From a virus, in the IMG/VR virus record IMGVR_UViG_3300005537_000002, positions 1 through 64,000 of that record: a stretch of 64,000 nt of DNA; one strand, 5' to 3'. The translations under genes and the position numbers were made by a program. The notes below the pieces were generated by a model. That model had not been told where the DNA came from and searched no databases. It saw nothing but the letters and a program-made list of their open reading frames with translations. Of the stretch, positions 6,756-14,882 are shown one piece after another (positions within the stretch are counted from its first letter, which is position 1; every line of letters starts with the position of its first letter).

Positions 6756-7508
6756 ATGAACACGATTGACGATTTCAACCAACAACCAACCAAGCCTAGT
6801 AAAGCAGTGCGAAAGCGTAATAGGCAGCGTACGCTACGAGACGCTATTGGAGCTGCAGTATCCATATGTATCATTGCTATTAGCATCGGCTTCATGATAG
6901 CGAAGCTTACACCGACTACTTCAGCCGCAACTTCTAGCTCTACCCCTACGGTTGCAGTAGTACATACAGCTCTACCTAACGAACAAGGCAAAACTGCTAG
7001 GGACAAACCAAACACAGTCCCCGGTACAACCCCCACAGCAACTCCGATACCTGTGGTCGCTATCGTAACATCCACACCTGTACCAGTCGCTGCACAGCCG
7101 ATCGTTCCTACCGCAGCTCCCACGCAACGCTCTGTAGTGTACCCAACTCCTACACCACAGCCTATCCCAGTAGTACTACCTACAGCTACACCCACTACTC
7201 CGAAGCCAACACCAGTACCAGTCACGTCTACACCCACGTCTGTAGTAGTCCCTACAGCTACACCTGGCATCACTCCTACAGCTACACCCATGCCTATAGT
7301 ACCCACTGCTACACCTGTACCTACACCTGTACCTACACCTGTACCTACACCTGTACCTACACCTGTACCTACAGTAGTGGTGATACCCACACCTACACCA
7401 GCAGGGGTAAGGATAGGTGCTATATGTAGGGATGGTACTAGGTCCACTGCTACTGGGTCTGGTGCATGTTCACACCATGGTGGTGTACAGAGTTGGATCT
7501 ATGGGTAG
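6756..7508 (+). CDS. Membrane-anchored Thr-Pro-Val-rich protein with DUF3761-like C-terminus, 250 aa
   Basis: The ATG at 6756 is preferred because the ATG at 6738 lies against the terminator with no ribosome site. Layout: a basic N-terminus, one membrane helix (AIGAAVSICIIAISIGFMIA, about residues 31-50), then about 150 residues of Pro-Thr-Val spacer (repeats of TPVP), and a compact C-terminal domain with ICRDGTRSTATGSGACSHHGG, the pattern of DUF3761. The anchor-then-spacer shape implies an extracytoplasmic end domain. Such PT-rich spacers are common in Chloroflexota and some actinobacterial proteins. A role at the host surface, such as blocking other phages, is a guess. Confidence 0.72.
   Translation: MNTIDDFNQQPTKPSKAVRKRNRQRTLRDAIGAAVSICIIAISIGFMIAKLTPTTSAATSSSTPTVAVVHTALPNEQGKTARDKPNTVPGTTPTATPIPVVAIVTSTPVPVAAQPIVPTAAPTQRSVVYPTPTPQPIPVVLPTATPTTPKPTPVPVTSTPTSVVVPTATPGITPTATPMPIVPTATPVPTPVPTPVPTPVPTPVPTVVVIPTPTPAGVRIGAICRDGTRSTATGSGACSHHGGVQSWIYG
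7311..7370 (+). repeat. Five tandem 12-base repeats in the PT-rich spacer
   Basis: ACACCTGTACCT repeated five times exactly (7311-7370), coding for Thr-Pro-Val-Pro units. Likely to vary in copy number by slippage. Confidence 0.9.
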
Positions 7509-7511
7509 TGT

Positions 7512-8675
7512 ATGAGAGTGACGTGTGCGTTAACTGGTTGCGATAGTGTCGTACGTAGTTCGGGTAAGTTCTGCTCTAACGCATGTAAGCAGAAGGCATA
7601 CCGAAGACGTATACACGGCATCTCACAACATCCTGATATCCAGTTGTACTGTGGACTCAGCGAAAGGGACTGGAACCATCACAGCGCCGAAACTGGTACT
7701 CATGTATGCATATCGCCTGTCAACGTTCGGACGAGAGGCGGAGTTAAGAGCGGTCGGGAGACTAACCTGTACGTAGATACGTCCAAGGTCACCCACATAC
7801 TACTAGACAGTGGAGCATTCTGTGACAGCATCGAGATAGCACAGGGTGAGATCGTTCGGGATGGTAGGTTGTCGTTTCCTCATGCGTTGGATAGACAAAT
7901 AGCACATGCTTTTAAGTACCACTACTGGAGGCAGGTAGAGACTATCGTCAGCTACGACCTGCTTATCGACGAGACCTGGACCGATGGCGAGAGGCATAAA
8001 CTGAGATGGTCGTCTGAAGCTGCCGAGTATGCTGTACGTGAAACCATTGAAGCAGCAGAGTATCTAGTTCGGCAGCGTAGACGTATAGACAGAGTGTTCG
8101 GTCACCACGTACCTCTGTGCTTACCTGCGCAGGGTGTAGATGCCCACCAGTACGTACGCTGCACTCAAGGGATTGTACCGCTGATGGAGCAGGGTGACAT
8201 CTTCGGTCTAGGAGGCTGGTGTATCTCAGGTAAGATGCGCAGCAGTATGCTGCATGCTGCGTCTGAGATACTACCCCATACATTCAGGGTACTCAGTACA
8301 GGAGGGGTTACACGAGTACATGTGTTCGGTGTCATACTACCTGCACTACTAGGTTACCTACTGTACCTGTGTGACTCCTACGGTATGTCCCTATCGACAG
8401 ATAGTGCAGGACCTCATGTAGAGCCAGCGGCTCATGGTACTTGGGGATACGGCTCATGGTATGATCCCTACTATACCATACCGCCTGTACTAGATACTTG
8501 CAGGGTGGTAGATAGTACCGGGAGGAAAGCCCCCACCTGTGCTATACACGGGGGCTGCAGAGGGTTAGAACGTTGTAGACATGTGCAACTAACACGGAAC
8601 TACCTGGCGAACTTTAGGGAAAGGGAGCCTCAACTGTACGGACCTCTTGATAAGCCGTATGTGATTCCATTATAA
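7512..8675 (+). CDS. DpdA-like DNA 7-deazaguanine transglycosylase with N-terminal zinc finger, 387 aa
   Basis: ATG three bases after the upstream stop. Residues 5-25 hold a Cys-4 finger (CALTGC..FCSNAC followed by KQKAYRRR). The body looks like the tRNA-guanine transglycosylase superfamily: HILLDSGAF (Asp 99), ETIVSYDLL (Asp 149), DIFGLGGW (about 229-236), RVHVFGV (268-274) and LSTDSAGPH (Asp 297), with a C-terminal Cys cluster CAIHGGCRGLERC. DpdA proteins exchange guanine in DNA for a 7-deazaguanine made by FolE, QueD and QueE, all encoded at 60995-63028. It lies 53 kb from that cluster. Exact catalytic Asp assignment is inferred. Confidence 0.72.
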   Translation: MRVTCALTGCDSVVRSSGKFCSNACKQKAYRRRIHGISQHPDIQLYCGLSERDWNHHSAETGTHVCISPVNVRTRGGVKSGRETNLYVDTSKVTHILLDSGAFCDSIEIAQGEIVRDGRLSFPHALDRQIAHAFKYHYWRQVETIVSYDLLIDETWTDGERHKLRWSSEAAEYAVRETIEAAEYLVRQRRRIDRVFGHHVPLCLPAQGVDAHQYVRCTQGIVPLMEQGDIFGLGGWCISGKMRSSMLHAASEILPHTFRVLSTGGVTRVHVFGVILPALLGYLLYLCDSYGMSLSTDSAGPHVEPAAHGTWGYGSWYDPYYTIPPVLDTCRVVDSTGRKAPTCAIHGGCRGLERCRHVQLTRNYLANFREREPQLYGPLDKPYVIPL

Positions 8676-8676
8676 T
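8647..8676 (+). promoter_or_regulatory. Promoter for the 8712 gene
   Basis: TTGATA at 8647-8652 (inside the end of the DpdA-like gene), 18-base spacer, TATAAT at 8671-8676. Confidence 0.55.
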
Positions 8677-8711
8677 ATAATTATATAATCGTATTATAAT
8701 GGAGGTCTAGC

Positions 8712-9527
8712 GTGCAGATACCCCTAATTACCTACGAGTCTACAGGAGCTCCTTCGTATGAGTGGACATACGAAGTGTTCATTCGAAGAGGAGTACGTCT
8801 AAAGGAGCTGTCGTCTATATTAGAGTGGTCACACGAAGCGGCTTGTTTACTTGTCTGGTATCACGGTCTGCAGTACGGACGACAACGCCAACGTACTAGG
8901 AGTGAATTCACTCGAGTAGACGGTGTACGGCTACGACAAATCTACTCGGAAGATTTGTGGCGTATAGAGGATGTCATATCCGAGTTAGGACTTCGTGACC
9001 CCCAAGAGATGTATAACTGGTTACAACTCTTTAACATACCTCGGAGAAGAAGGCAAGTGCTACTTCAAGTCAGTGACGACGAGTGGATCGCAGCAGCTGA
9101 AAGTGACATGACTGTTTCGGAAATATGCAGACAGTTCGGGGTAACCGCGGACTACCTGTACAGACAGTGGCGCAGACTAGGTATACGTAGTCTGGATCAG
9201 CGGAGAAAAGCCGTGCAAGAGTTTAGAGAGGTTGCTACTTACGATCTCTTATACAAGTGGGTGCACGTACACGGTTTCTCCCCTCGAGAACTGGCTAGTA
9301 AGTTTGGCATAGCAGTATCTACAGTTAGTAGACATATGAAGTTACTAGGTGTACCTCGGAATACGCAAGATACGTATCGGCCTAGGGGAGGAAGTACGGT
9401 ACACGCAGATACTCTTAGGTACTGGTACGTGACCGAACGCAGAACTTTAGAGTGGATTGCAGATAAAGTAGGTGGAGAACCCTCCGGAGTATACAGAGCG
9501 TTGGTGCGACTCGGTATTATAGAATAG
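8712..9527 (+). CDS. Multi-HTH repeat protein, 271 aa
   Basis: GTG start with GGAGG seven bases upstream. It holds about five helix-turn-helix-like repeats, for example MTVSEICRQFGVTADYLYRQ, FSPRELASKFGIAVSTVSRH and RTLEWIADKVGGEPSGVYRA. Its N-terminus resembles that of the 4707 protein. It is very Arg-rich and lacks an HNH motif. A sequence-specific DNA-binding role is likely from the repeats; the target is unknown. It may be a remnant of a homing endonuclease or a regulator in its own right. Confidence 0.65.
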   Translation: MQIPLITYESTGAPSYEWTYEVFIRRGVRLKELSSILEWSHEAACLLVWYHGLQYGRQRQRTRSEFTRVDGVRLRQIYSEDLWRIEDVISELGLRDPQEMYNWLQLFNIPRRRRQVLLQVSDDEWIAAAESDMTVSEICRQFGVTADYLYRQWRRLGIRSLDQRRKAVQEFREVATYDLLYKWVHVHGFSPRELASKFGIAVSTVSRHMKLLGVPRNTQDTYRPRGGSTVHADTLRYWYVTERRTLEWIADKVGGEPSGVYRALVRLGIIE

Positions 9528-9534
9528 TCCGCTC

Positions 9535-9564
9535 TTGATTTTCTCATACTGACACTCTTATAAT
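9535..9564 (+). promoter_or_regulatory. Promoter for the 9590-10421 pair
   Basis: TTGATT at 9535-9540, 18-base spacer, TATAAT at 9559-9564. Confidence 0.65.
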
Positions 9565-9589
9565 TATTGAAACTGATAAAGGAGTGTCA

Positions 9590-9961
9590 ATGTCCCACGC
9601 CTTATACCACGCAAAATCCTCCGCTAAGCGTTTCGGTGGCGAGCCAGAAGACTACATGGCTCTGCATGAATGGTTAGATCATACTAAAGCACACTTCGCA
9701 GACGCTAGACACAGACTCTTACTACATAACTCCTGGGGTATTTTTCTAGCCGAACAGGTACTTGGTAAAGTGTTAGTGAGAGCTTCAGACGGTAAGGAAG
9801 TCCCTACTCGCACTGTGCTAGAACGTCATGTGTTAGAGGACTTAGGTCGCATCCCGACACTCGAACAGTGCTTATCCCAGGTGTCGCTAAAGCCTTGGAT
9901 GTATAAGAATGCCGAACAGTTGAGTACTAAGGGGGAAGAGTACCTTGAACACACTAACTAG
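9590..9961 (+). CDS. DUF6915-like phage protein, 123 aa
   Basis: ATG at 9590 with AAAGGAGTG upstream. The sequence SHALYHAKSSAKRFGGEPED, then HEWLDHTKAHFADARHRLLL and HNSWGIFLAEQVLG, matches a family of small proteins widespread in phages and annotated DUF6915, as far as I can recall. The His-rich helices could bind a metal. Function unknown. It overlaps the next gene by 17 bases. Confidence 0.72.
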   Translation: MSHALYHAKSSAKRFGGEPEDYMALHEWLDHTKAHFADARHRLLLHNSWGIFLAEQVLGKVLVRASDGKEVPTRTVLERHVLEDLGRIPTLEQCLSQVSLKPWMYKNAEQLSTKGEEYLEHTN

Positions 9962-10421
9962 AACCCAACTGGAGCAGCTATCTGTAGAATCTGTTCGACT
10001 CTACAACTGGACCGTCGCTAGAGACTTCATCTACCAGATGTACGGAGACAAAGCTGTAACAGTACACTTCGACGTACACGGAGAGTCTGACGACGAAGGT
10101 GGATTAGTTTACAGTATAGACAACCTAATCGTACGTGATGAAGAGGATACCGAGCTGTATCCGGATACTACGCTACCTTTCTATCAGCTGTCTGAAGTGT
10201 ACACGGTTATGCGTACACTTACAGGTGAAGACGGATACTCAACCTATACTTGGGGTACAGCTACGTTTACCGGTGGGGATGTGATAGCTCTATTCGGTGA
10301 ACTGTACTTTACTGCCAATGACAAGGCTGACTGGGTAATGCTGGAAGATATCTCCGTAGAGGATGCCGACTACGACTTTCGAGCTCAACCCGTACTATCG
10401 TTTGAGGTTACGCCGATCTAG
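9945..10421 (+). CDS. Hypothetical acidic protein, 158 aa
   Basis: TTG start with AGGGGGAAGAG just upstream, inside the end of the previous gene, so the pair is probably coupled. The protein is strongly acidic (Asp/Glu clusters such as HGESDDEGG and VRDEEDTELY) with alternating beta-strand-like stretches. There is no recognisable motif. DNA mimicry is possible for so acidic a protein but is only a guess. Confidence 0.65.
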   Translation: MNTLTRTQLEQLSVESVRLYNWTVARDFIYQMYGDKAVTVHFDVHGESDDEGGLVYSIDNLIVRDEEDTELYPDTTLPFYQLSEVYTVMRTLTGEDGYSTYTWGTATFTGGDVIALFGELYFTANDKADWVMLEDISVEDADYDFRAQPVLSFEVTPI

Positions 10422-10442
10422 ACTTTAGTAAGTCCTACCCAC

Positions 10443-10471
10443 TTGATTTTAAGGTCAATGTCACATATAAT
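10443..10471 (+). promoter_or_regulatory. Promoter upstream of a short leader RNA and the structural operon
   Basis: TTGATT at 10443-10448, 17-base spacer, TATAAT at 10466-10471. It is one of the best consensus matches in the window. Confidence 0.7.
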
Positions 10472-10477
10472 CTATAT

Positions 10478-10575
10478 AGTGACAGAACTTGCTGACGAAT
10501 AGGTCATATCCCGTACAATACAGAACTGCTGACTGCCCCTCGAAAGACTCTGGTTTACTAACCAGAGTCTTTTTT
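10478..10575 (+). ncRNA. Candidate small RNA or attenuated leader, about 98 nt, with terminator
   Basis: Starts at the expected +1 of the 10443 promoter and ends at a strong terminator: AAAGACTCTGGTT (10543-10555), loop TACT, AACCAGAGTCTTTTTT. No ORF fits. Two near-identical boxes, CAGAACTTGCTGAC (10483-10496) and CAGAACTGCTGAC (10521-10533), lie before the terminator. The gene at 10605 follows, so this could be a trans-acting RNA or an attenuator. Confidence 0.55.
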
Positions 10576-10604
10576 GATGGTCGATATAGAAAGAAGTTTC
10601 CCTA

Positions 10605-11024
10605 ATGGCAACCGCTACAACAGTCTCAACCACAAAAGAGACCCAAGCATTTAGCGATGAAGATGTAGTCACTGTGCTACATGGTTGGGGTGTCGTAAGG
10701 CACAATGACAGACATTACATTGACAATATCCTCTTTGAAGGTGGAGTCGCGAGGAACGTTCCGTATACAATCGCTAAGCACTGGAAAGCCGGTACTAGAC
10801 CTGATGGCAAACCCGCTATTGGTCGTGTGAAGGTGCATCTGCTACCTAACGACGCTAACGAAGTCGAGTTTGCTAGAGCTACTGGCATTCAGCCTATGAA
10901 GACTAATGAACTGGCCGCTATGATACTGGCGACTGACAAGCAGGAGCTACTGAAGTCGTTAGGACCCCAACGTATGCTAGAACTGTCTCAAGAACTTAGC
11001 AAACTCGCTAAAGCTCAACTATAA
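10605..11024 (+). CDS. Hypothetical structural-region protein, 139 aa
   Basis: ATG start 30 bases after the terminator. It opens with a Thr/Ser-rich tail, then FSDEDVVTVLHGWGVVRHNDRHYIDN (read as two parts), which resembles N-terminal segments of small head proteins, and ends in a helical segment LGPQRMLELSQELSKLAKAQ. It heads the block of decoration, connector and tail genes. No firm family assignment. Confidence 0.6.
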   Translation: MATATTVSTTKETQAFSDEDVVTVLHGWGVVRHNDRHYIDNILFEGGVARNVPYTIAKHWKAGTRPDGKPAIGRVKVHLLPNDANEVEFARATGIQPMKTNELAAMILATDKQELLKSLGPQRMLELSQELSKLAKAQL

Positions 11025-11105
11025 ACCCGCCCGCATGAAACAGCTAGGAGGAATATTCCTCCTTGTCGGTTGTGGTGCTACCACAACGGAAAGAGAGTAT
11101 GCATA

Positions 11106-12023
11106 ATGGCACGTTTAGCCCCCTCACTTGGACGAAGACGCGATTGGCCCCAAGTAGAGTCTATTAACGTCTCTAGCGTGGCAGCCGGATCTGCTACTGA
11201 CTATGAAAAGTGTATCTTTACCGTTCCGGATCTTACGAAGGTTAACCCAGCAGTTTCCGGTACTGCTGGTGATGTACCCATCAACTCTGTTGCAGTTCGT
11301 ATGATGTACATCATACCTGACACGACGATTACCGGGCAGGCTACAAACTTCTTCACGTTTAACTTCCTGCAAAGACGTAACCTAGCGGTCAACACGACTG
11401 GTCCATCGACTATCGCCTCTGGTTCACGTACGATCACCCCAGCTAGTATGAATAATATCAATCTTAACTCCGTACTAGTCATCGATACAGTCGCAAGCGG
11501 TGTACAAGAAACTGTGACAGTCTCCGCCGTTACAGCGACAACGTTCACAGCTACCTTCTCCAATGCTCACACGGGACCATTTCCGATCGTAAACGGTAAC
11601 CTAGCGTCATTCCCAGTAACAACGTCTTCTGCCACGACTGTGACTGCAGGTACGATGGCGGTTACACCACTAAGTATGTCTAATATCGCTATTGGCACCA
11701 CACTACGTTTCAGTGGAGGTACTGGTGCTACTGAAGACGTTATTGTAAATGCGGTAACTGCGACAACGTTCACAGCAACGTTCGCTAACGGTCACTCCGG
11801 TGCGTATACTATTACTAGTTCTCCAATTGGGTCAATCGTATTCAGTGCAGCTACTGTCGTAGCTACATCTTTGCTACCAACGCAGCTTAGCTTGATCGTA
11901 CCTCTAGGTACGTCTCCCCTGATCGCTGGGGACGTACTTACGCTGCAAAGAGTGTCGTCTAACGCTACTGGACTTGCTACTCCGGCTACGACAGCAATTG
12001 CGGAGTGGGTACCAATCAGATAA
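11106..12023 (+). CDS. Decoration-like structural protein with duplicated beta modules, 305 aa
   Basis: ATG at 11106 chosen over the GTG at 11070 because AAAGAGAG sits before it. The protein contains two copies of a module of about 60 residues: TITPASMNNINLNSVLVID..VSAVTATTFTATF, then VTPLSMSNIAIGTTLRFSGG..VNAVTATTFTATF. A third copy lies in the next gene. The content is almost all beta strand, Thr/Ala/Ser-rich and short of Cys. Head decoration or fibre roles fit this texture and position. The module resembles a domain common in phage structural proteins that I cannot name. Confidence 0.65.
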   Translation: MARLAPSLGRRRDWPQVESINVSSVAAGSATDYEKCIFTVPDLTKVNPAVSGTAGDVPINSVAVRMMYIIPDTTITGQATNFFTFNFLQRRNLAVNTTGPSTIASGSRTITPASMNNINLNSVLVIDTVASGVQETVTVSAVTATTFTATFSNAHTGPFPIVNGNLASFPVTTSSATTVTAGTMAVTPLSMSNIAIGTTLRFSGGTGATEDVIVNAVTATTFTATFANGHSGAYTITSSPIGSIVFSAATVVATSLLPTQLSLIVPLGTSPLIAGDVLTLQRVSSNATGLATPATTAIAEWVPIR

Positions 12024-12038
12024 GGTAGGTAGCTACAT

Positions 12039-12569
12039 ATGGCGACTAGACACGTAAGATACTCTCCAATTGGAGAGTATCAACCACTCCATATAACAGC
12101 GACTGGTACTCTCGTACCAGTCGGTAAGACTGTGAACACTACTGCATCCGCTGTCCTGTCAGGTAGTGGGGTAACTGTGACACCCGCATCGATGTCGAAC
12201 ATTACCGTTGGCATGTCGCTTAACTTTGCCAACGGTACTGGCACTGCGGAGAACGTTACTGTGCTTTCGACCACTGCGACGACGTTTACGGCTAACTTCG
12301 TAAACGGACATAGCGGTTCTTACAACATTACGTCCCTTAGCGGTACGTTTCTGGGGAGCATCGTAGTAGGAGCCGCAGGTACTGGAGTTGCGATTACACT
12401 CTACAACGGGTCACCTAATACCTTACCAAGTGCGGGTACAGCCTTTGCTGTCATTACGCCAACTGCAGGAACGTATACATTTAACTGCACACTCGACAAA
12501 GGACTATTCTACACCCTTACAGGCACAGCGGGTGACTACACGTTAATGTATTTAGATCACAGTGTATAA
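12039..12569 (+). CDS. Decoration-like structural protein with one shared beta module, 176 aa
   Basis: ATG with GGTAGGT upstream, 15 bases after the previous stop. Residues about 45-110 carry the same module as the 11106 protein (GVTVTPASMSNITVGMSLNF, then TATTFTANFVNGHSG). The flanks are beta-rich and end in a strand-like tail, GDYTLMYLDHSV. The shared module points to duplication between the neighbours and to assembly in the same shell or fibre. Confidence 0.65.
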   Translation: MATRHVRYSPIGEYQPLHITATGTLVPVGKTVNTTASAVLSGSGVTVTPASMSNITVGMSLNFANGTGTAENVTVLSTTATTFTANFVNGHSGSYNITSLSGTFLGSIVVGAAGTGVAITLYNGSPNTLPSAGTAFAVITPTAGTYTFNCTLDKGLFYTLTGTAGDYTLMYLDHSV

Positions 12570-12574
12570 AGAGA

Positions 12575-12608
12575 CAGACCACTAACGGTCTCAAGCGATA
12601 GTGGTCTG
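12575..12608 (+). terminator. Inverted repeat after the decoration genes (possible terminator)
   Basis: CAGACCACTA (12575-12584) and TAGTGGTCTG (12599-12608), ten perfect pairs, five bases after the 12569 stop. No U-run follows, so termination strength is doubtful. Confidence 0.45.
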
Positions 12609-12644
12609 TATCGTAATAGACCCTTCAGGATTCCACTGCAAAAG

Positions 12645-12686
12645 GTTTCTACATGTATATTATAAGGTAGTTTGATATGTAGAAAC
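12645..12686 (+). repeat. Inverted repeat around an AT-rich segment upstream of the connector genes
   Basis: GTTTCTACAT (12645-12654) and ATGTAGAAAC (12677-12686), ten perfect pairs, enclose TATATTATAA, a possible -10. It may be an operator or a leader stem for the connector-tail operon that starts at 12713. Confidence 0.45.
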
Positions 12687-12712
12687 AAGGGTACCCAAAC
12701 GGATGGTGTCGC

Positions 12713-13636
12713 ATGAATTTGTATGCTAGCGTGTTCGACTTCTACGGTAAGTCTGCGGGTCCGTTAGGATTGGAAGTCAACTCTCTAGTGGGAAACGTTG
12801 CTAGGCTATCGGGCAGTCACATACTAGGTGCTACTTCCCTTACGGTAGCACCTAGCACCACCGTACAACTCGAAGCCTACGACGACATCACCATCTTCGA
12901 CGGTGCACTGAGCGAGAGTGTAGTAGTCGCTAGCACAGTGCAAGTCGGTTCTTCCAGCATCCCACTGCAGTCCGGTCTACAAAACCCACACTCTTCCGGT
13001 ACAGCTTGGTGCTCCGACGGTATAATGGGGTCTCTTGCGGATTGCATCATCGACGGCTCAGCAGAACTCGAGAACATTATCCAGCAGTCGCTATGGGAAG
13101 CGACTCATAGCGAAACCATTCGTATGCCTTCTATGCGCGCATCTATTGACGAGGAGCAAAGACTAGTTATTATACCTAACTGGCAGCCTGTAAACTCAGT
13201 TTCAGCCATCTCTGTGAAGGCGTACAGCACACTGTCAGCTATTTATAACGTGCTACCGGTCATTTTTGATCCCACTCAAGTTATTTATGATATACGTAAG
13301 CAGATCATCTATGTACCGTGGCTCATCGCTGGCTTTGCTTACGGCGAAACATACTACAGTTTGCTGCCAACCGTTCTGCGCACTACGAAGCTGTTTCTGA
13401 CTGTCACTTACGATGCCGGCTACTCAGTATCGACTATGCCAGGAGCGATACGTCAGGCTGCTGTGCTATTAGCGAGTGACTATTTATCGAAGCGGTTGAA
13501 TCCTAGTGGCGCAGCGGACATTAGTTCTGGTGCAAGGCGACTCTCACCCGTAATCCGTACCGACCTTGCGGGTGAGAGTTTGCTCTACAAACGTGCGTTA
13601 CGACTGCTAAGCCACTACACCAACGTGTCATTCTAA
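12713..13636 (+). CDS. Head-tail connector (adaptor-like) protein, 307 aa
   Basis: ATG start. The N-terminal half is beta-rich with a repeat-free insertion; the C-terminal half has the helical pattern of gp6/gp15-type adaptors, with ITYDAG-like VTYDAGYSV, then MPGAIRQAAVLLASDYLSKR and SPVIRTDLAGESLL. It is larger than typical adaptors (about 100-200 residues), so the N-terminal half is an extension. It is first in the run of connector genes and should contact the portal ring. Confidence 0.62.
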   Translation: MNLYASVFDFYGKSAGPLGLEVNSLVGNVARLSGSHILGATSLTVAPSTTVQLEAYDDITIFDGALSESVVVASTVQVGSSSIPLQSGLQNPHSSGTAWCSDGIMGSLADCIIDGSAELENIIQQSLWEATHSETIRMPSMRASIDEEQRLVIIPNWQPVNSVSAISVKAYSTLSAIYNVLPVIFDPTQVIYDIRKQIIYVPWLIAGFAYGETYYSLLPTVLRTTKLFLTVTYDAGYSVSTMPGAIRQAAVLLASDYLSKRLNPSGAADISSGARRLSPVIRTDLAGESLLYKRALRLLSHYTNVSF

Positions 13637-13646
13637 AGGGAGACTT

Positions 13647-13973
13647 ATGTCTGAGGATATCCGTGTAAACATCACGAGAGCGGGTGTAGATAATCCGATA
13701 GTGACTAATATACCTGTGCAACTAGACAAGTTAGGTGCACACGAGATCGTCACGTTTCAAGGTGCGGATCCTCACTTCACGTATAGGGCTATTACAGTTA
13801 TGCTACCGTTGAATAACTCGCAACTCATACTCTATAGGGATCATATGATCGATCAGGTAGTAGTAGACGCAGTTACTGGTAGCCTACGTAAGTATCTCAT
13901 TATAAGCGACCCCCAAATGCACATCTTTGCTGGTCACTGGGAGTGGATCTGTACTAGACAGAGAGGCAAATAA
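13647..13973 (+). CDS. Head closure-like protein, 108 aa
   Basis: ATG with AAGGGAGA upstream, ten bases after the adaptor stop. It is beta-rich with PVQLDKLGAHEIVTFQGADP, then YRDHMIDQVVVDAVTG and a C-terminal HWEWICTRQRGK strand. Size and position match head-closure (stopper) proteins such as SPP1 gp16. Assignment is mostly by gene order. Confidence 0.55.
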   Translation: MSEDIRVNITRAGVDNPIVTNIPVQLDKLGAHEIVTFQGADPHFTYRAITVMLPLNNSQLILYRDHMIDQVVVDAVTGSLRKYLIISDPQMHIFAGHWEWICTRQRGK

Positions 13974-13974
13974 T

Positions 13975-14403
13975 ATGGGAGAACTGTCCATCAGCATAGC
14001 GTACGAACCAACGTCGTTGAAACGTTTGGGGAATATGCTAAAGGTGCATAGCTTCCTCGCGCCTGAACTATCGTCAACTATGCAGCAAATTGGAGATATC
14101 ATAGTAGCTGCTGCCGTTGCTAACACGTGGGCGGTCTTCGACGAACCAACTGGTACACTAGCGGACACGATAAAAGCTGTACTAAGTGGACCGTACGAAG
14201 TGACTATTGGTACTGACAGTCCGTATGGACTGCGTCGAGAGTATGGCTTTATGGGTATGACTGACTCGCTAGGTAGAGGACCCTACAACGATCCGGCGAA
14301 GCCTTATATGCAACCCGCGTTAGACGACAATGTAGATCAAATTAATGCTTTAATTAACGCCGCCGTTGCTAGAGGACTAGCTAACATGGGGCTAGCTATA
14401 TGA
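13975..14403 (+). CDS. HK97 gp10-like tail completion protein, 142 aa
   Basis: ATG at 13975 preceded by GAGAGGCAAA. The C-terminal motif SPYGLRREYGFMGMTD, then PYNDPAKPYMQPALD, matches gp10-like proteins, which end in a pattern of Ala/Pro-Phe-Leu-xx-Ala-Leu. The N-terminal half is helical. It overlaps the next gene by four bases (ATGA). Probably joins tail to head. Confidence 0.62.
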   Translation: MGELSISIAYEPTSLKRLGNMLKVHSFLAPELSSTMQQIGDIIVAAAVANTWAVFDEPTGTLADTIKAVLSGPYEVTIGTDSPYGLRREYGFMGMTDSLGRGPYNDPAKPYMQPALDDNVDQINALINAAVARGLANMGLAI

Positions 14404-14882
14404 GTAACTCACCAAATACTATAGCTATCATGACCGCCATTCAGGGTTATATGACCTCCCTTACGTGGGGTATCAACCAGAGTTTCGCTCAAGTACAGAT
14501 TGAGGAAATTAAAGACGTCACGGAGTCTGTAGCACAGGGGTCAGCGTGCCTAGAAATCTACGGAGCTTCCGACGATAGTCAGCACTTCACGTTTGGGGGT
14601 AAAGTGCGGGATGAGCAATCGTTTATCTTAATGGCGCTTGTCAGTAAGGATACTCCAGCTTATGCCCAACAAATCTATACTATTCGGGACGCTTTAATCG
14701 TCCCCTTCCAGACACACGCAACGCTAGGTAATGCCGGAACTGTGTATCATGCTCAAATTAAACCTGGGACTGGAGCGTATTTAGACGTCTTACGTAACAA
14801 CCAATGGCTACGTGGATATCGAGTACACATTATGACTAGACAAGAGTGGTTTGTTCCAACACCACCGGGAGTTATCTCATGA
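14400..14882 (+). CDS. Tail terminator-like protein, 160 aa
   Basis: ATG overlaps the previous stop (ATGA). Alpha/beta protein with an N-terminal helix, QIEEIKDVTESVAQGSACLE, and a strand-rich centre with a helix AYAQQIYTIRDALIVPFQ, similar in size to gpU/gp17-type tail terminators. Gene order (gp10-like, this, small protein, major tail protein) supports the call. No catalytic motif. Confidence 0.5.
   Translation: MSNSPNTIAIMTAIQGYMTSLTWGINQSFAQVQIEEIKDVTESVAQGSACLEIYGASDDSQHFTFGGKVRDEQSFILMALVSKDTPAYAQQIYTIRDALIVPFQTHATLGNAGTVYHAQIKPGTGAYLDVLRNNQWLRGYRVHIMTRQEWFVPTPPGVIS

Noticed and set aside
7311-7370. Tandem 12-base repeats as a possible CRISPR array
   Set aside because: Units are contiguous with no spacers and code for Pro-Val-Pro-Thr in frame.
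6701-7447. 248-codon minus-strand ORF opposite the Thr-Pro-Val gene
   Set aside because: A Gly/Val repeat mirror of the PT-rich spacer, overlapping a terminator; shadow frame.
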